Positions 14,378-15,365 of a stretch of DNA of 15,365 bases are shown here, in pieces. Numbering within the stretch: position 1 is the stretch's first letter; every line of letters starts with the position of its first letter. A program made the translations under genes and the position numbers. The notes beneath the pieces were generated by a model. It saw only the letters and a program-made list of their open reading frames with translations. It did not search any database and was not told the origin of the DNA. Source of the stretch: Hyphomicrobiales bacterium (lineage in GTDB: Bacteria; Pseudomonadota; Alphaproteobacteria; Rhizobiales; Xanthobacteraceae); assembly GCA_026400425.1 (NCBI GenBank), contig JAPLPC010000298.1, forward strand, positions 845 to 16,209, written 5' to 3'.

Positions 14378-15163
14378 ATGAAACGCCCTGCCAGAGTTGT
14401 CACCATTTTAGCTGTTCTGCTCGGATCGGGCCTCGCGCCGGCTCGGGCGCAGGACGACACGCTCACCGTCTTTGCCGCCGCGTCGATGAAGAACGCGCTC
14501 GACGAAGTCAATCACGCCTACTCCGCCAAATCCGGCGTCAAAGTCACGTCCAGCTACGCCGCGAGTTCGGTGCTGGCCCGACAGATCGAGCAAGGCGCGC
14601 CGGCGGACATCTTCATTTCTGCAGATCTCGAATGGATGGATTATGCGGCCGGCAAGAAGGACATCGACCAGGCGTCCCGCACCAGCCTGCTCGGCAACAG
14701 CATCGTTCTGATCGCCGCCAAGGATTCCAAATTCGCTGACGTCACGATCGGTGAGGGCTTCGATCTCGCCAAGCTCGCGGGCAACGGCAAGATCGCAACC
14801 GGTGACGTGAAGTCGGTGCCGGTCGGCAAATATGCCAAGGCCGCGCTGGAGAAGCTCGGGAGCTGGACCGCAGCCGAGCCGAAATTCGCAATGGCCGAGA
14901 GCGTCCGCGCCGCCTTGACGCTGGTGTCGCGTGGCGAAGCCCCGCTCGGTATCGTCTACGCGACCGACGCCAAGATCGATCCGGGCGTAAAGGTCATCGG
15001 CACCTTCCCGGCCGACTCGCATCCGGCGATCATCTATCCGGTGGCGGCCACCACCAAGGCCAAAAGCGAATCCGCCGACTACCTCACCTTCCTGAAGGGC
15101 TCGGCGTCGAAGACCATCATGGAGAAGTACGGCTTTACGTTCCTGGCCAAGCCGACGACCTGA
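14378..15163 (+). CDS. modA: Molybdate-binding periplasmic protein ModA
   Basis: The 261-aa binding protein for molybdate (and tungstate) delivers the oxyanion to the ModB permease. A signal peptide covers residues 1-24 (cleavage after ARA). The family's oxyanion-contact segments are present: VFAAASMKNALDEV (31-44), SYAASSVLARQIEQGAPADIFISAD (59-83), and the later MAESVRAAL and GIVYATDA stretches (about 172-199). TGGAG at 14366-14370, 7 nt before the ATG, supports the start. modB begins 3 nt after its stop, so the two form an operon. Molybdate is needed for molybdopterin enzymes and, in related diazotrophs, for nitrogenase; which enzymes are served here cannot be seen. Confidence 0.93.
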   Translation: MKRPARVVTILAVLLGSGLAPARAQDDTLTVFAAASMKNALDEVNHAYSAKSGVKVTSSYAASSVLARQIEQGAPADIFISADLEWMDYAAGKKDIDQASRTSLLGNSIVLIAAKDSKFADVTIGEGFDLAKLAGNGKIATGDVKSVPVGKYAKAALEKLGSWTAAEPKFAMAESVRAALTLVSRGEAPLGIVYATDAKIDPGVKVIGTFPADSHPAIIYPVAATTKAKSESADYLTFLKGSASKTIMEKYGFTFLAKPTT

Positions 15164-15166
15164 GAC

Positions 15167-15365
15167 GTGTTCGACATCTCTCCCGAAGAATGGACGGCGA
15201 TCCTGCTCTCGATCAGGGTGGCGGTGATTGCGACGCTGGTCGCCACACCGATCGGCATCGGCGTGGCATGGTTACTTGCGCGCCGTGATTTCTGGGGCAA
15301 GGCACTCGTCGATGCCTTCGTCTCGCTGCCGCTGGTATTGCCACCCGTCGTCACCGGCTATCTGC
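15167..15365 (+). CDS. modB: Molybdate ABC transporter permease ModB, 5' part (3' end outside window)
   Basis: The first 66 codons of a ModB inner-membrane permease are seen: a short N-terminus, FDISPEEWTAILLSIRVAV, a first membrane helix, the loop WLLARRDFWGKALVDAF, and SLPLVLPPVVTGY, the conserved ModB/CysT-type segment. The start is GTG at 15167; an in-frame stop (the modA TGA) lies two codons upstream, leaving no earlier start. No strong ribosome binding site is seen, so translation probably depends on coupling to modA. The frame is open at the window edge, and modC would be expected downstream. Confidence 0.9.
   Translation, partial: MFDISPEEWTAILLSIRVAVIATLVATPIGIGVAWLLARRDFWGKALVDAFVSLPLVLPPVVTGYL

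Noticed and set aside
1..15365. CRISPR arrays, tRNA genes, insertion sequences, prophage or a new defence system
   Set aside because: No regularly spaced repeats, cloverleaf genes, transposase or integrase motifs were seen, and the genes form a typical chromosomal set.

Overview
The window reads as ordinary chromosomal backbone of an alphaproteobacterium in the Bradyrhizobium/Rhodopseudomonas/Afipia group (Nitrobacteraceae). The evidence is high GC, the order chvG-hprK-EIIA-HPr, the form of the LepA protein, and a solitary amino-acid-type binding protein. The genus call comes from remembered family sequences, not from a search.

Layout. (1) 1-2636, plus strand: the 3' part of the sensor kinase gene chvG, a short HPr kinase/phosphorylase (hprK), a mannose-family EIIA and HPr. 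chvG/hprK and EIIA/HPr overlap by ATGA. A 186-bp gap with two bulged hairpins separates the two pairs. This is the regulatory, non-transporting PTS branch known in alphaproteobacteria. (2) 2644-4293, minus: a membrane glycosyltransferase of the GT39/ArnT-like class. (3) 4432-6230, plus: lepA, broken in mid-gene by what looks like a 7-nt deletion. (4) 6295-7530, minus: a secreted alpha/beta hydrolase (secretory-lipase type), divergent from a periplasmic binding protein gene (7690-8910, plus) that has a strong dyad just before its ribosome binding site. (5) 9037-10041, minus: a staphylococcal-nuclease-like protein. 10153-12375, minus: a PAS-PAS-GGDEF-EAL protein whose GGDEF site is degenerate and whose EAL site looks intact. 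(6) 12741-14205, plus: murein endopeptidase mepA and a small exported protein of unknown function. (7) 14378 to the end, plus: modA and the start of modB, for molybdate uptake.

How they fit together. ChvG and the PTS proteins form one signalling module that couples an envelope sensor to a phosphorylation relay. modA and modB form one transporter. mepA and its neighbour probably share a transcript and both act in the periplasm. The other genes look like single units.

I found no CRISPR array, tRNA, rRNA, transposase or phage gene, and no clear new multi-gene system. The points most worth checking are the lepA frameshift, the degenerate GGDEF site, the predicted leaderless starts of lepA and mepA with a shared GCTAT-N9-ATG arrangement, and several well-formed dyads at gene boundaries.
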